This document shows positions 14,840 to 22,474 of a stretch of DNA of 64,000 nucleotides, one piece after another (position 1 is the stretch's first letter; each line of letters starts with the position of its first letter). The translations under genes and the position numbers were made by a program. The notes under the pieces were generated by a model. The model ran no database searches and was not told the DNA's origin. It was given only the letters and a program-made list of their open reading frames with translations. The stretch is taken from contig NZ_CP036186.1 in the NCBI RefSeq assembly GCF_015291885.1, forward strand, positions 2,245,001 through 2,309,000. The letters run 5' to 3'. Origin of the DNA: Stutzerimonas stutzeri (GTDB lineage Bacteria > Pseudomonadota > Gammaproteobacteria > Pseudomonadales > Pseudomonadaceae).

Positions 14840-17497
14840 CTATCCCTGCGTGCCTTCGCCGGTCCCTGCGGCATGAATCAGCTGCTCGAAGGCCTCCACG
14901 GATAGCGGCTTGCCGAACAGGTAGCCCTGAAAGTGGTAGCAGCCATTGGCGAGCAGCATCACCCTCTGCGGTTCGCATTCGACGCCTTCGGCGATAACTT
15001 CCAGACCCAATCCGCTGGCCAGCGCGCAGATCGAACGCACGATGGTCAGGCTGCTGGTGTCCTCCGGCAGCCGGCGAACGAAGGTCTGATCGATCTTCAG
15101 CTGATCCAGCGGCAATTGCTGCAGGTAGCTCATCGACGAATAGCCGGTGCCGAAATCGTCGATGGAAAAGCGGATGCCGCGGTCCTTCAGTCGGGTCATG
15201 CGGCTGATGGCTTCAGACATGTTGTCCAGCAGAAGCGTTTCGGTGAGCTCCAGCTTGAGTCGGGCCGGGTTTGCGCCGCTTTGCTCCAGCAGTTCAAGCA
15301 GCTTCTCCACGAAATTGTCCTGATACAGCAGGTGTGCGCTGAGGTTGACCGAAAGGGTCAGTTCAGCGAATGCCGCCACTTTTGCCCATTGCGCGAGCTG
15401 TGCGCACGCCTGGGTCAGAACCTGCTGATCGAGGGCGTGGATAAGGCCGGCGTGTTCAGCCTGTCTGATGAAGGCAGCCGGGGTTAGCAGACCGCGCTGA
15501 GGATGCTGCCAGCGCACCAGTGCTTCGGCGCCGACAATGCCTTCGGCATGTTCGAGCTGCGGCTGGAAATGCAGTACGAACTCGCCGTTTATCAGCCCCT
15601 GGCGCATCTCGTCTTCCAGGCGCAGGCGTTCTTGCACAGCTTGTTGCATGCGTGGATCGAAGAAGCGCAGAGCGTTCTTGCCGGAGATCTTCGCCTCGTA
15701 CATCGACATATCGGCGCGCTTCATCAACTCGTCGCTGCTGCTGGCGTCCGCGCCGAACAGCACCACGCCGATGCTTGCACTGCTGTACAGGCTGACGTCG
15801 TTCAGCTGGTACGGTCGATCCAGTGAGCCGAGCAGTTTCATGCCGATATGCTCGGCCTGGGCTGCGGCCTGTAATGGATCGTCCCCGAGACTCTCCAGCA
15901 TCACCACGAACTCATCACCACCAAAACGCGCGACCGTGTCGCTGGCCCGCACATCGCCGTGCAGCCGCTCGGCGGCGACGCGCAACACCTGGTCGCCGGT
16001 CTGGTGGCCGTGCAGGTCGTTGATGTTCTTGAAGTTGTCCAGATCGATGAACATCAAGGCGCCCAGCTGGCTGCTGCGTCGGCTCGCAGCCATCGCCTGG
16101 TGCAGGCGATCGAGCAATAGACGCCGGTTCGGCAGGCCGGTCAGGGGGTCATAGAACGCCAGGTTGTGGATGTGTTCTTCGGCTGCCTTGCGATCAGTAA
16201 TGTCGGTAAAAGCCGCGACATAGTGGGTAATTTCATCTCGCACGTTGCGTACTGCACTGATGGACAGCCATTCAGGGAATATCTGCCCGCTCTTGCGGCG
16301 GTTCCAGATTTCACCCTCCCAGACACCACTGGATTCGATACTGGACCACATCGAGCGGTAGAACTCTGCGCTGTGTTTTCCTGAAGCGAGCAGGGCGGTG
16401 GTTTGGCCGATAGCTTCCTCGGCGCTGTACCCACTGATGCGCGTGAAGGCACGGTTCACCCGCAGGATGCGGTTCTGCGCATCAGTGATCAGCATGCCTT
16501 GCTGCGATTCGAACGCGATGGCGGCAATCCTGCGCTCCAGTTCGGTATTCACTCTGTCGGTGATATCGCGACTCAGCCAGACCACCGCACGCTTTTGTCC
16601 TTCCGGTAGCTCCAGGGGTAAAGCTCGACCTTCGAACACCTTTGGCCCGCCCAGGGTAGCCATGCTGTATTCGATCAGCTGTGGCATGTCGCTGTTCAGG
16701 GTTCGTTGGATGAAGTCGAGAAAGCGACGCTCTTCCGCTTCGGCCATCACGTCATGCAGACGACGGCCAAGCAGCTTGCTCGCATCATCGTAGAGCAGGC
16801 TGCGTTCAGCGCAGAGGATCTCCAGATAGCGGCCATCTTCGTCGATAACCATGAGCAGGTCGGGAATCGCCTTGGTAATGGCCCGCAGCCGTGCTTCGCT
16901 GAAGCGCAGCGCCTGTTCGAAACGATCGCGTTCCAGTAGGTCATTGAGCATCACGCCTAGGGTGGCAGTTGCCAGCGGCAGTGCGAGCAATACCGGTAAG
17001 GCGATCTCCGCCATTGCGGAGGCGCCAAGTGGACTGGGTAGCAGCAACGCGACGAGGCCCAACACGCCGAGGTGTAGCAGCAGACCGAAGGCGAGCAGCT
17101 GCCAGAAGCCGATACGTAGCCACCGCTGGCGGTAGGCGCATCGGTAGCCGATGCCTAGCAGGATCGGCAGGAGGATGTTGGCAAGTCCGGGGACGAGACC
17201 TGGTCCGCCGATCCAAATACGGTAGCCGCCAGCCAGCACGCCGGCGGTTCCAGCCACTATAGGGCCGCCAAACAACCCAGCCATGCTGAGGACAACGGTG
17301 CGGGCGTCGAGAATGATTCCGGTCTGGCCGATGCTGGTGTTCAGCATGCCGAAGATGCAGGCGCTGCCGAACCAGAGTCCAGCGAGCAATTTTGCAGAGA
17401 GCTGACCGCTCCGGTTCCAACTACGTGTGGTGAAAGCCAGCAGCCAACATAACGCGAGCAGCATGACCGCGTTTTCTACGACAGCATTGATCGTCAA
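14840..17497 (-). CDS. Diguanylate cyclase/phosphodiesterase with membrane 5TM-LYT sensor and PAS domains
   Basis: An 885-residue c-di-GMP enzyme. The first ~190 residues form a hydrophobic multi-pass sensor like the 5TMR-LYT type (LLAGLWFGSACIFGMLNTSIGQTGIILDARTVVLSMAGLFGGPIVA). Two PAS modules follow (~205-320 and ~325-445, with ISGYSAEEAIGQ and WEGEIWNRRKSG). The GGDEF domain has an intact motif FGGDEFVVML (~525), and the EAL domain has GAEALVRWQ (~659) and DDFGTGYSSMSYL, so both synthesis and hydrolysis look possible. It is convergent with hemH (40-base gap) and lies downstream of the LOV gene. Ligand unknown; 5TM-LYT sensors in LytS bind or sense cell-wall or membrane signals. Confidence 0.9.
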   Translation of the reverse strand: MTINAVVENAVMLLALCWLLAFTTRSWNRSGQLSAKLLAGLWFGSACIFGMLNTSIGQTGIILDARTVVLSMAGLFGGPIVAGTAGVLAGGYRIWIGGPGLVPGLANILLPILLGIGYRCAYRQRWLRIGFWQLLAFGLLLHLGVLGLVALLLPSPLGASAMAEIALPVLLALPLATATLGVMLNDLLERDRFEQALRFSEARLRAITKAIPDLLMVIDEDGRYLEILCAERSLLYDDASKLLGRRLHDVMAEAEERRFLDFIQRTLNSDMPQLIEYSMATLGGPKVFEGRALPLELPEGQKRAVVWLSRDITDRVNTELERRIAAIAFESQQGMLITDAQNRILRVNRAFTRISGYSAEEAIGQTTALLASGKHSAEFYRSMWSSIESSGVWEGEIWNRRKSGQIFPEWLSISAVRNVRDEITHYVAAFTDITDRKAAEEHIHNLAFYDPLTGLPNRRLLLDRLHQAMAASRRSSQLGALMFIDLDNFKNINDLHGHQTGDQVLRVAAERLHGDVRASDTVARFGGDEFVVMLESLGDDPLQAAAQAEHIGMKLLGSLDRPYQLNDVSLYSSASIGVVLFGADASSSDELMKRADMSMYEAKISGKNALRFFDPRMQQAVQERLRLEDEMRQGLINGEFVLHFQPQLEHAEGIVGAEALVRWQHPQRGLLTPAAFIRQAEHAGLIHALDQQVLTQACAQLAQWAKVAAFAELTLSVNLSAHLLYQDNFVEKLLELLEQSGANPARLKLELTETLLLDNMSEAISRMTRLKDRGIRFSIDDFGTGYSSMSYLQQLPLDQLKIDQTFVRRLPEDTSSLTIVRSICALASGLGLEVIAEGVECEPQRVMLLANGCYHFQGYLFGKPLSVEAFEQLIHAAGTGEGTQG

Positions 17498-17675
17498 GAC
17501 AGATCCTAGGGCGTGAAGTGCCCACGGCAGGATTTAAGTGGCAAGGTGCCAGTATCCCACATCTGCCGCGCTCAGGTTACGACACTTAGGTCTTGTTTTT
17601 TGGGGCTGGAAGTAGAGGCGCACTTGCAGCGGTGCGCCTTGAGCTGCGGCCAACCAGGTGTTGGCCGTGCTGCAT

Positions 17676-18122
17676 TCAATTCTGCTGCTGGCTCAACTTT
17701 GCCTTGAGTTCGCGGATTTCCGCTTCCAGCGCTTCGACACGTTGCAGCGCATCGACCTCGGCAGTGACGTTCTTCTGGATGCCGATGAAGTAGGTCAGCT
17801 GGTCACCTTCGTTGAATACCGGCGTAATGGAAAGCTCGTTCCAGAACGGTGTGCCGTCCTTGCGGTAGTTGCGGATGATCTGGCGGCACGGCTGGTTGTT
17901 CTTCACCGCCTCGCGAATGGCCTGCAGGGCCGGCTGGTCGCGGTCCTCGCCCTGCAGGAAGCGGCAGTCGCGGTAGAGGATGTCGTCGACCGCATAGCCG
18001 GTCAGCCGCTCGAACGCTGGGTTGGCGTAGATCAGGATGTTGTCGTCGCCTTCCTGCTCGGCGACCACGATCCCGTCGTTGGAGGCTTCGATAACCAGTT
18101 GCAACAGCTTGGCATTGATCAT
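17676..18122 (-). CDS. Short LOV photoreceptor (PpSB-LOV type)
   Basis: A 148-residue protein made of a single LOV domain with an N-cap and a C-terminal coiled-coil helix (VDALQRVEALEAEIRELKAKLSQ). The flavin motif is YRDCRFLQGEDR, with Cys53 at the position that forms the FMN adduct under blue light. FWNELSITPVFNEGDQLTYFIGIQKNVTAEV completes the fold. The sequence is very close to P. putida SB1/SB2-LOV. Arg61 is present; position 66 is Leu. From memory, SB1-LOV (very slow dark decay) has Arg at both 61 and 66, so recovery here may be intermediate. It lies 77 bases after the DUF3833 gene and may end the folE operon. It is the probable light input for the two MerR proteins. Confidence 0.9.
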   Translation of the reverse strand: MINAKLLQLVIEASNDGIVVAEQEGDDNILIYANPAFERLTGYAVDDILYRDCRFLQGEDRDQPALQAIREAVKNNQPCRQIIRNYRKDGTPFWNELSITPVFNEGDQLTYFIGIQKNVTAEVDALQRVEALEAEIRELKAKLSQQQN

Positions 18123-18199
18123 GTCACGACATCCTGAAGGGGCATGCCGCGCATTCTAGAACAACTTGGCCCGCTCGGTGCCTTGCAAGTGCCATCAGC

Positions 18200-18727
18200 T
18201 CATTCGTTGCGTTTGCGGAAGAACAGGGTGACCTGTCCCACCTCCACGCCGAACTTGCTCATGAACGAACGGTTGGCCAGGGTGTTCTCGTCGATCAGGT
18301 ACATCCAGTCGTCCAGGTGTACGTCGTAGACCTTGTCATCCACCGGCAGGCTGAGCACGTAGCGCCAGCGCAGGGCATTGCCGGCCACTTCGCCTACCGC
18401 CTCGCCGACCACGTCTGCAGCCGTGCCGCGCCAGTGCCCCGGACTTTTCTCGGTCAGCGTCCAGACGCGCTGCTGGGTAGTGCCGTCGCTGTAGCGGAAG
18501 TGCTCGTCGAGGATCAGCTTATCGCCATCGAGGCTGCCTTCGATCTCGACATGGAAGCGCTTGACGACCTCGCCGGAGCGCTTCTGGAACATGCCCCAGG
18601 CATCCACCGTGCCGACGAAATACTTGCGCAGATCCAGCTGCGGCTCCTCGTCTCGGTAATGTTCGACGTCGACGGCGGTGCAGCTGAGCAACAGCAGGCA
18701 GCAAGCCAGGATCAATACCTTTTTCAT
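18200..18727 (-). CDS. DUF3833 family lipoprotein
   Basis: A 175-residue predicted lipoprotein starting MKKVLILACCLLLLSCTAVD, with lipobox LLSC and the modified Cys at 16. The remainder is a beta-rich DUF3833 domain (WGMFQKRSGEVVKRFHVEI, DGTTQQRVWTLTEKSPGHWRG, LRWRYVLSLPVDDKVYDVHLDDWMYLIDE). Family members occur next to SDR, MFS and CFA-like genes in light-induced clusters; function unknown, presumably envelope-bound. The start at 18727 overlaps the MFS stop by four bases. Confidence 0.82.
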   Translation of the reverse strand: MKKVLILACCLLLLSCTAVDVEHYRDEEPQLDLRKYFVGTVDAWGMFQKRSGEVVKRFHVEIEGSLDGDKLILDEHFRYSDGTTQQRVWTLTEKSPGHWRGTAADVVGEAVGEVAGNALRWRYVLSLPVDDKVYDVHLDDWMYLIDENTLANRSFMSKFGVEVGQVTLFFRKRNE

Positions 18728-19962
18728 GGTTTCGGTTCTCCGCAGGGCAGGGATGTGAGCAGCCGCGCCGCCAGCAGCTTCAGCAAGCAGGGCAGGCCGG
18801 CGTAGACCAGCGCAAGGTTCCAGCCGGCCGCGGTGCCTGGTTGGTAGTCGCTCAACGCCAGCAATGGCAAAGCCAGACCGGCAAGTGCCAGCGCCAGCTT
18901 GGCGAGAAAGCTCCACAGGCCGAAGTAGGCGGCGGTCGAGTCGCGCTCCTCGACTGGGATGATGTCGGCCAGCAGCGCTGGTGGCAGAGCCAGATCGGCT
19001 CCGAGGGCAAGGCCGGACATCATGCAGACGCCGGCATAGGCCCAGGCCGAGCCCGGTTCCAGCAGCACCGCCCAGATAAAAGCGGCGCAGGCCGTGAGCA
19101 TACCGATCCGCCAGCTGCGTCGTTTGCCGATGCGATCGGCCAGACGGGTCCAGAGCGGCAGGCCCAATGCGCCGCTGATGAAGTACAACGCTAGGAAAAG
19201 GCCGGTCAGTTGCGCCAGTTGCAGACGGTCGGCGATGAAGAACAGCGCCAGGGTGGCCGGAATCGCCACCGCCACGGCATTGATGAAGTAGACGCCCGCC
19301 AGCCGCTGGAACGCACGATTGCGCAGCGGCAGTCGCCAGCTGCTGGCTTGCGTGCGCACGGCGCGATGGGGGCGTGGGGCGCCGAACAACAAGGTCGCCG
19401 TGCCGAGAAACAGCAGCACGGCGAAGGTGGCGGCGAAGGTTGCCAGTGCCGCGGCCATGCCATATTGCGTCGCCAGCACGGTAGGCAGCACGCTGGCGAG
19501 CACCACGCCGAACAGCCCGGCACCTTCGCGCCAGGCAGCGACTCGGGTGCGGGTATCCGGCTGGTCGGAGAGGCGCGCGCCCCAGGCCAGATAGGTAATG
19601 TTGATCAGGCTGTGCAAGGTATAGGTGAGCGCCAGCAACGCGCCGAGCCAAGCGGCTAGGCCGAAGCTGCCGAAGTTGCCGGGTGGGATCAGCAGTGCCG
19701 CCATCGCCAGGCTCAGCAACACAGCCGCGCCGCCGAGCAGAATGGTCCAGCCGCGTGGTGAGCGACGATCGATAAGGCGGCCAAGCCAGGGGTCTTGCAC
19801 GGTGTCCAGCAGACGGGCGAGAAACAGCACCGCGCCGGTCAGCGTCAGACCGAGGCCGAGATCGGCCGCATAGAAATTCGGCACCAGCACATAGATCGGT
19901 AGCATGGCCATCGCCAGCGGCAGGCCGAGCATTCCATAGGCCGCCAGTGCCCGGCTTTTCAT
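18724..19962 (-). CDS. MFS transporter (GPH-like)
   Basis: A 412-residue inner-membrane transporter with about 12 hydrophobic helices. LARLLDTVQDPWLGRLIDRRSPRGW near residue 55 is the conserved loop typical of the glycoside-pentoside-hexuronide cation symporter group, and LADRIGKRRSWRIGML is the equivalent loop in the second half. The substrate is unknown. Overlaps of four bases with the CHI-like gene upstream and the DUF3833 gene downstream place it firmly in the folE operon. Confidence 0.85.
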   Translation of the reverse strand: MKSRALAAYGMLGLPLAMAMLPIYVLVPNFYAADLGLGLTLTGAVLFLARLLDTVQDPWLGRLIDRRSPRGWTILLGGAAVLLSLAMAALLIPPGNFGSFGLAAWLGALLALTYTLHSLINITYLAWGARLSDQPDTRTRVAAWREGAGLFGVVLASVLPTVLATQYGMAAALATFAATFAVLLFLGTATLLFGAPRPHRAVRTQASSWRLPLRNRAFQRLAGVYFINAVAVAIPATLALFFIADRLQLAQLTGLFLALYFISGALGLPLWTRLADRIGKRRSWRIGMLTACAAFIWAVLLEPGSAWAYAGVCMMSGLALGADLALPPALLADIIPVEERDSTAAYFGLWSFLAKLALALAGLALPLLALSDYQPGTAAGWNLALVYAGLPCLLKLLAARLLTSLPCGEPKP

Positions 19963-20477
19963 CGCTGGCCCAGCAGGTTGCGGCGCAGCTTCTGGTCGCG
20001 GCTGCGCGGGTCGAGCCAGATGGCGAAGAACGCGTCGGCGAACGCAGCGTCGGCGACCTCATGCTGCAGGCGATCATTCACGTAGAAGCGGCAACCGCGC
20101 CCGGGCAAGAAGACGCCGGTGATTCGGTCACCCGCCTTTACATCGACGAAGGCCTGCTGCATGTCTGCGCGCCAGCGACGCAGCTGTTCGACATCAAGCG
20201 ATTCACCGGACAGTCGCTGAATCTCTTCCAGGCTGGTGCGCACCAGGTCGTTGCGGCTGATGGAGCGGTGATAGGTCAGTTCCAGCGCAAACGGCGTCCG
20301 GGCTTGCAGAGGCGCGGCTTCGCTCCAAAGGCGCGCGTCATAGATGCGCAAACCGAAGAAGCGCAACTGGCCTTCACCGATCAGTCGCGCCTGTGGCACG
20401 GCTTCGCACCAGCTCGCCGCTGCGATCAGCGGGATCAGCGACAGCAGGCTGGCGAGCACAATGCGGCGGATATTCAC
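19959..20477 (-). CDS. Chalcone-isomerase-like exported protein
   Basis: A 172-residue protein with an N-terminal signal (RRIVLASLLSLIPLIAAASWCEA) and a chalcone-isomerase-like domain (IGEGQLRFFGLRIYDARLWS, ALELTYHRSISRNDLVRTSLEEI, ITGVFLPGRGCRFYVND, FFAIWLDPRSRDQKLRRNLLG). Such CHI-like bacterial proteins are periplasmic and have no proven isomerase activity; fatty-acid binding has been suggested for the fold. I choose GTG at 20477, which gives a normal signal peptide ten bases after folX; the frame is open to 20540 with an ATG inside folX. Confidence 0.75.
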   Translation of the reverse strand: MNIRRIVLASLLSLIPLIAAASWCEAVPQARLIGEGQLRFFGLRIYDARLWSEAAPLQARTPFALELTYHRSISRNDLVRTSLEEIQRLSGESLDVEQLRRWRADMQQAFVDVKAGDRITGVFLPGRGCRFYVNDRLQHEVADAAFADAFFAIWLDPRSRDQKLRRNLLGQR

Positions 20478-20487
20478 GACCCCGTGC

Positions 20488-20859
20488 TCAGCGACTGCCA
20501 GCGAGGGTGATCGAGACCGAATCGGCAAAGCGCAGCGCATGCGGCTTGTCGACTTCCACCTCGGCGTAGCTCACCGCGGGATGTGCCATCACCAGGTCGA
20601 GGATTTCCTGGGTCATGCGCTCGAGCAGGGCGAAGCGGTTGTGCTCGACATGACGAATGATCGCCTTGGTGATGGTGCGGTAGTTGAGCGCCTGCTCGAT
20701 GTCGTTGTCGCGCACCGCCTCGACCGCCGGGTAGAGGATATTCAGGTTGATCAGCACATCCTGACGGTTGAGTATCTCGTCCTCATTGATGCCGATGTAG
20801 GTGCGCAGGCGCAGATCCTTCACCCGGATGCGCGCCATTCCAGGCTCCAGACGCGACAT
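20488..20859 (-). CDS. folX: Dihydroneopterin triphosphate 2'-epimerase
   Basis: A 123-residue FolB-fold protein. [57 protein letters not shown] and [24 protein letters not shown] closely follow E. coli FolX rather than FolB, including the NRQD and RFADSVS segments. FolX converts dihydroneopterin triphosphate to dihydromonapterin triphosphate, leading to tetrahydromonapterin. Its ATG overlaps the folE stop by one base (TGATG). Pairing with folE suggests a dedicated pterin supply. Confidence 0.9.
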   Translation of the reverse strand: MSRLEPGMARIRVKDLRLRTYIGINEDEILNRQDVLINLNILYPAVEAVRDNDIEQALNYRTITKAIIRHVEHNRFALLERMTQEILDLVMAHPAVSYAEVEVDKPHALRFADSVSITLAGSR

Positions 20860-21416
20860 CACTGGCTCCTCCCGATCAGCTGGAGGAATTCCATCCGTGT
20901 GTTGCAGGAGCTGCGGAAGGCGCCGAGCATCACCGAGGTGTTCATCACCGAGTTCTGCTTCTCTACGCCGCGCATCATCATGCACATGTGCTTGGCTTCG
21001 ATCACCACCGCAACACCAGCGGCGCCGGTGACTTCCTGAATGGCCTCGGCGATCTGGCGGGTCAGGTTTTCCTGGATCTGCAGCCGGCGGGCGAACATGT
21101 CGACGATCCGCGCGATCTTCGACAAGCCCAGTACGCGCCCGGTGGGGATGTATGCCACATGGGCCTTGCCGATGAAGGGCAGCATGTGGTGCTCGCACAG
21201 AGAGTACAGCTCGATGTCCTTGACGATGACCATCTCGTCGTTGTCCGAGGCGAACAGCGCGCCGTTGACGATCTCTTCCAGGCTGCGGTTGTAACCGCCG
21301 CACAGGTATTGCATCGCCTTTGCCGCGCGTTGCGGCGTATCGCGCAGACCTTCGCGCTCGGGGTTTTCACCCACCCCGGACAATATTTCGCGGTAATGAC
21401 CAGGCAGATCGTTCAT
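20859..21416 (-). CDS. folE: GTP cyclohydrolase I
   Basis: A 185-residue type I GTP cyclohydrolase that makes dihydroneopterin triphosphate from GTP. The zinc and active-site motif [23 protein letters not shown] and the C-terminal [22 protein letters not shown] segment (here [14 protein letters not shown]) are intact, as are [27 protein letters not shown]. It is the first gene of a minus-strand chain with folX, CHI-like, MFS, DUF3833 and probably LOV. TGTACA sites at 21481-21516 lie upstream. Pterins could feed photolyase antenna cofactor or tetrahydromonapterin synthesis (inference). Confidence 0.94.
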   Translation of the reverse strand: MNDLPGHYREILSGVGENPEREGLRDTPQRAAKAMQYLCGGYNRSLEEIVNGALFASDNDEMVIVKDIELYSLCEHHMLPFIGKAHVAYIPTGRVLGLSKIARIVDMFARRLQIQENLTRQIAEAIQEVTGAAGVAVVIEAKHMCMMMRGVEKQNSVMNTSVMLGAFRSSCNTRMEFLQLIGRSQ

Positions 21417-21480
21417 GACGGTTCCTTTCGTAAGGCGGGCGCTGTTGTGGATGCACAGCGGGTACTGGATGCAATAAAGC

Positions 21481-21516
21481 TATACGAATATTCGTTGTTG
21501 TACAGATAAATGTACA
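21481..21516 (-). promoter_or_regulatory. LitR/PplR-type sites upstream of folE
   Basis: TATACG (21481-21486), 12 bases, TGTACA (21499-21504), then TGTACA again at 21511-21516. The first pair fits T(G/A)TACA-N12-TGTACA with one mismatch. It is 65-100 bases before the folE start, in an A/T-rich stretch where a promoter would lie, though no clear -35/-10 pair was resolved. Confidence 0.58.
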
Positions 21517-21606
21517 GGAATATTCTACTGAAACGAAAGCTGCTTCGCTGGAACCCGCAGTTTGTCAGGCAGAGAGCAATTGCCTGGCTATGCGGACAAG
21601 CGAATC

Positions 21607-21612
21607 TGTACA
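21607..21612 (+). promoter_or_regulatory. TGTACA half-site next to the 104-residue protein gene
   Basis: A single TGTACA 11 bases before the ATG at 21624; 18 bases upstream stands the poor partner TATGCG (21589-21594). The position suggests the small gene may join the same regulon, but a lone half-site is weak evidence. Confidence 0.35.
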
Positions 21613-21623
21613 GGTATCCGAAT

Positions 21624-21938
21624 ATGAAACTGAGCGTATCGAGGTTGAGGCTACGTATTGCGCTATGTCTCGGCCGAATAGAGCGGGTCGAGCTGCATGG
21701 TTTGCGCTGCTGTGGATACAGCGCCTGGGTGGTCGAGCGCAGCGGTCGCCGGCGGCAGTTCGCCGTAGGCCAGCGTAACGTCTGGAGCGACCAGGGCAGC
21801 TTGAAGCGGGAGCTTCGGGCGTGCGGTGTGCGCGAGGTCTACTGGCGGCAGCCGGTCAGCCATGACGAGATGATCGGCCGCCCGGCAGCTGTGGAGTTCG
21901 AGCTCGGCCTGCGCATGTCGCTGCTCGCACAGAACTAA
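21624..21938 (+). CDS. Small DUF6482-like protein
   Basis: A 104-residue soluble protein starting MKLSVSRLRLRIALCLGRIERVEL, followed by CCGYSAWVVERSGRRRQFAVGQRNVWSDQGSLKRELRACGV and a C-terminal PVSHDEMIGRPAA. The pattern of a short beta-rich N-terminal half and a helix resembles small Pseudomonas proteins of the DUF6482 kind; this is from memory of the family and is uncertain. The ribosome site is weak. It converges on the DUF393 gene with a four-base overlap. No function can be given. Confidence 0.6.
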   Translation: MKLSVSRLRLRIALCLGRIERVELHGLRCCGYSAWVVERSGRRRQFAVGQRNVWSDQGSLKRELRACGVREVYWRQPVSHDEMIGRPAAVEFELGLRMSLLAQN

Positions 21939-22381
21939 CGGTAATCTTCGGTTGTGCCGTCAGCGTTTGACGGCTTCTGCGGGACGTTGCACTGGGTGGC
22001 GCAACGATTCGCACCGTCGGGATGCGGCAGCCAATCCAGATGGGGGCGTAGCACGGCGAACAGCTGGTAGCCGAGCAGTAGCAGCGGGCGCAGTGGCTGC
22101 CAGCCGAGCGGGGTGGCCCAAACGCCGTGGCCCGCCAGACGCCAGCTCCAGTAGGTAGCGTCCACGCCAGTCAACCAGACTCCGCTGGCGCTACGCGCAT
22201 GCAAGCGCCTGCGCAGTTGCGTTACGTCTCGGTCGAGGCCGTCGGAGTTGAAGTCTGCAGCGCTGATATCGACTAGTAGCAGCCGTGCAGGATCGGCCTT
22301 TTTTTCTAGCCAGCGGACTTCACGGGCGCAGAGCGGGCAGGCGCGATCGACATAGAGCGTCAACGGCAGATCGGGCGTCAT
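21935..22381 (-). CDS. DUF393 (DCC family) thiol-disulfide oxidoreductase-like protein
   Basis: A 148-residue protein starting MTPDLPLTLYVDRACPLCAREVRWL. The YVDRACPLC motif (Asp, Cys-Pro-Leu-Cys near residues 12-18) defines the DCC/DUF393 family, with a thioredoxin-like fold. Later segments LHARSASGVWLTGVDATYWSWRLAG and PLRPLLLLGYQLFAVLRPHLDWL agree. Activity is presumed redox. It is read divergently from MerR gene 2, and the TTGTACAA element between them could regulate both. Confidence 0.82.
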   Translation of the reverse strand: MTPDLPLTLYVDRACPLCAREVRWLEKKADPARLLLVDISAADFNSDGLDRDVTQLRRRLHARSASGVWLTGVDATYWSWRLAGHGVWATPLGWQPLRPLLLLGYQLFAVLRPHLDWLPHPDGANRCATQCNVPQKPSNADGTTEDYR

Positions 22382-22398
22382 TTTATCGCACCTCGGGT

Positions 22399-22416
22399 TT
22401 GTACAACGTTTGTAGA
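22399..22416. promoter_or_regulatory. TGTACA/TGTAGA element between DUF393 and MerR gene 2
   Basis: TTGTACAA at 22399-22406 followed by TGTAGA at 22411-22416. On the plus strand TTTGTA (22398-22403), 16 bases, TATGCT (22420-22425) could be a promoter, in which case the site covers its -35 and would autoregulate the MerR gene. This also makes the ATG at 22421 an unlikely start. Confidence 0.5.
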
Positions 22417-22474
22417 GGGTATGCTGCGAAACGCTGGGTTACAATCTCGGCATTCTCTTCCAGCGAGCCGCCCC

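Noticed and set aside
17647..17666. GGCCAAC/GTTGGCC hairpin after the LOV gene as a terminator
   Set aside because: A clear stem is present but no T-run follows on either strand, so it was not called.
18200..20077. Single 625-codon minus-strand frame
   Set aside because: Only its last 175 codons (DUF3833) are real; the rest is out of frame with the clearly coding MFS gene.
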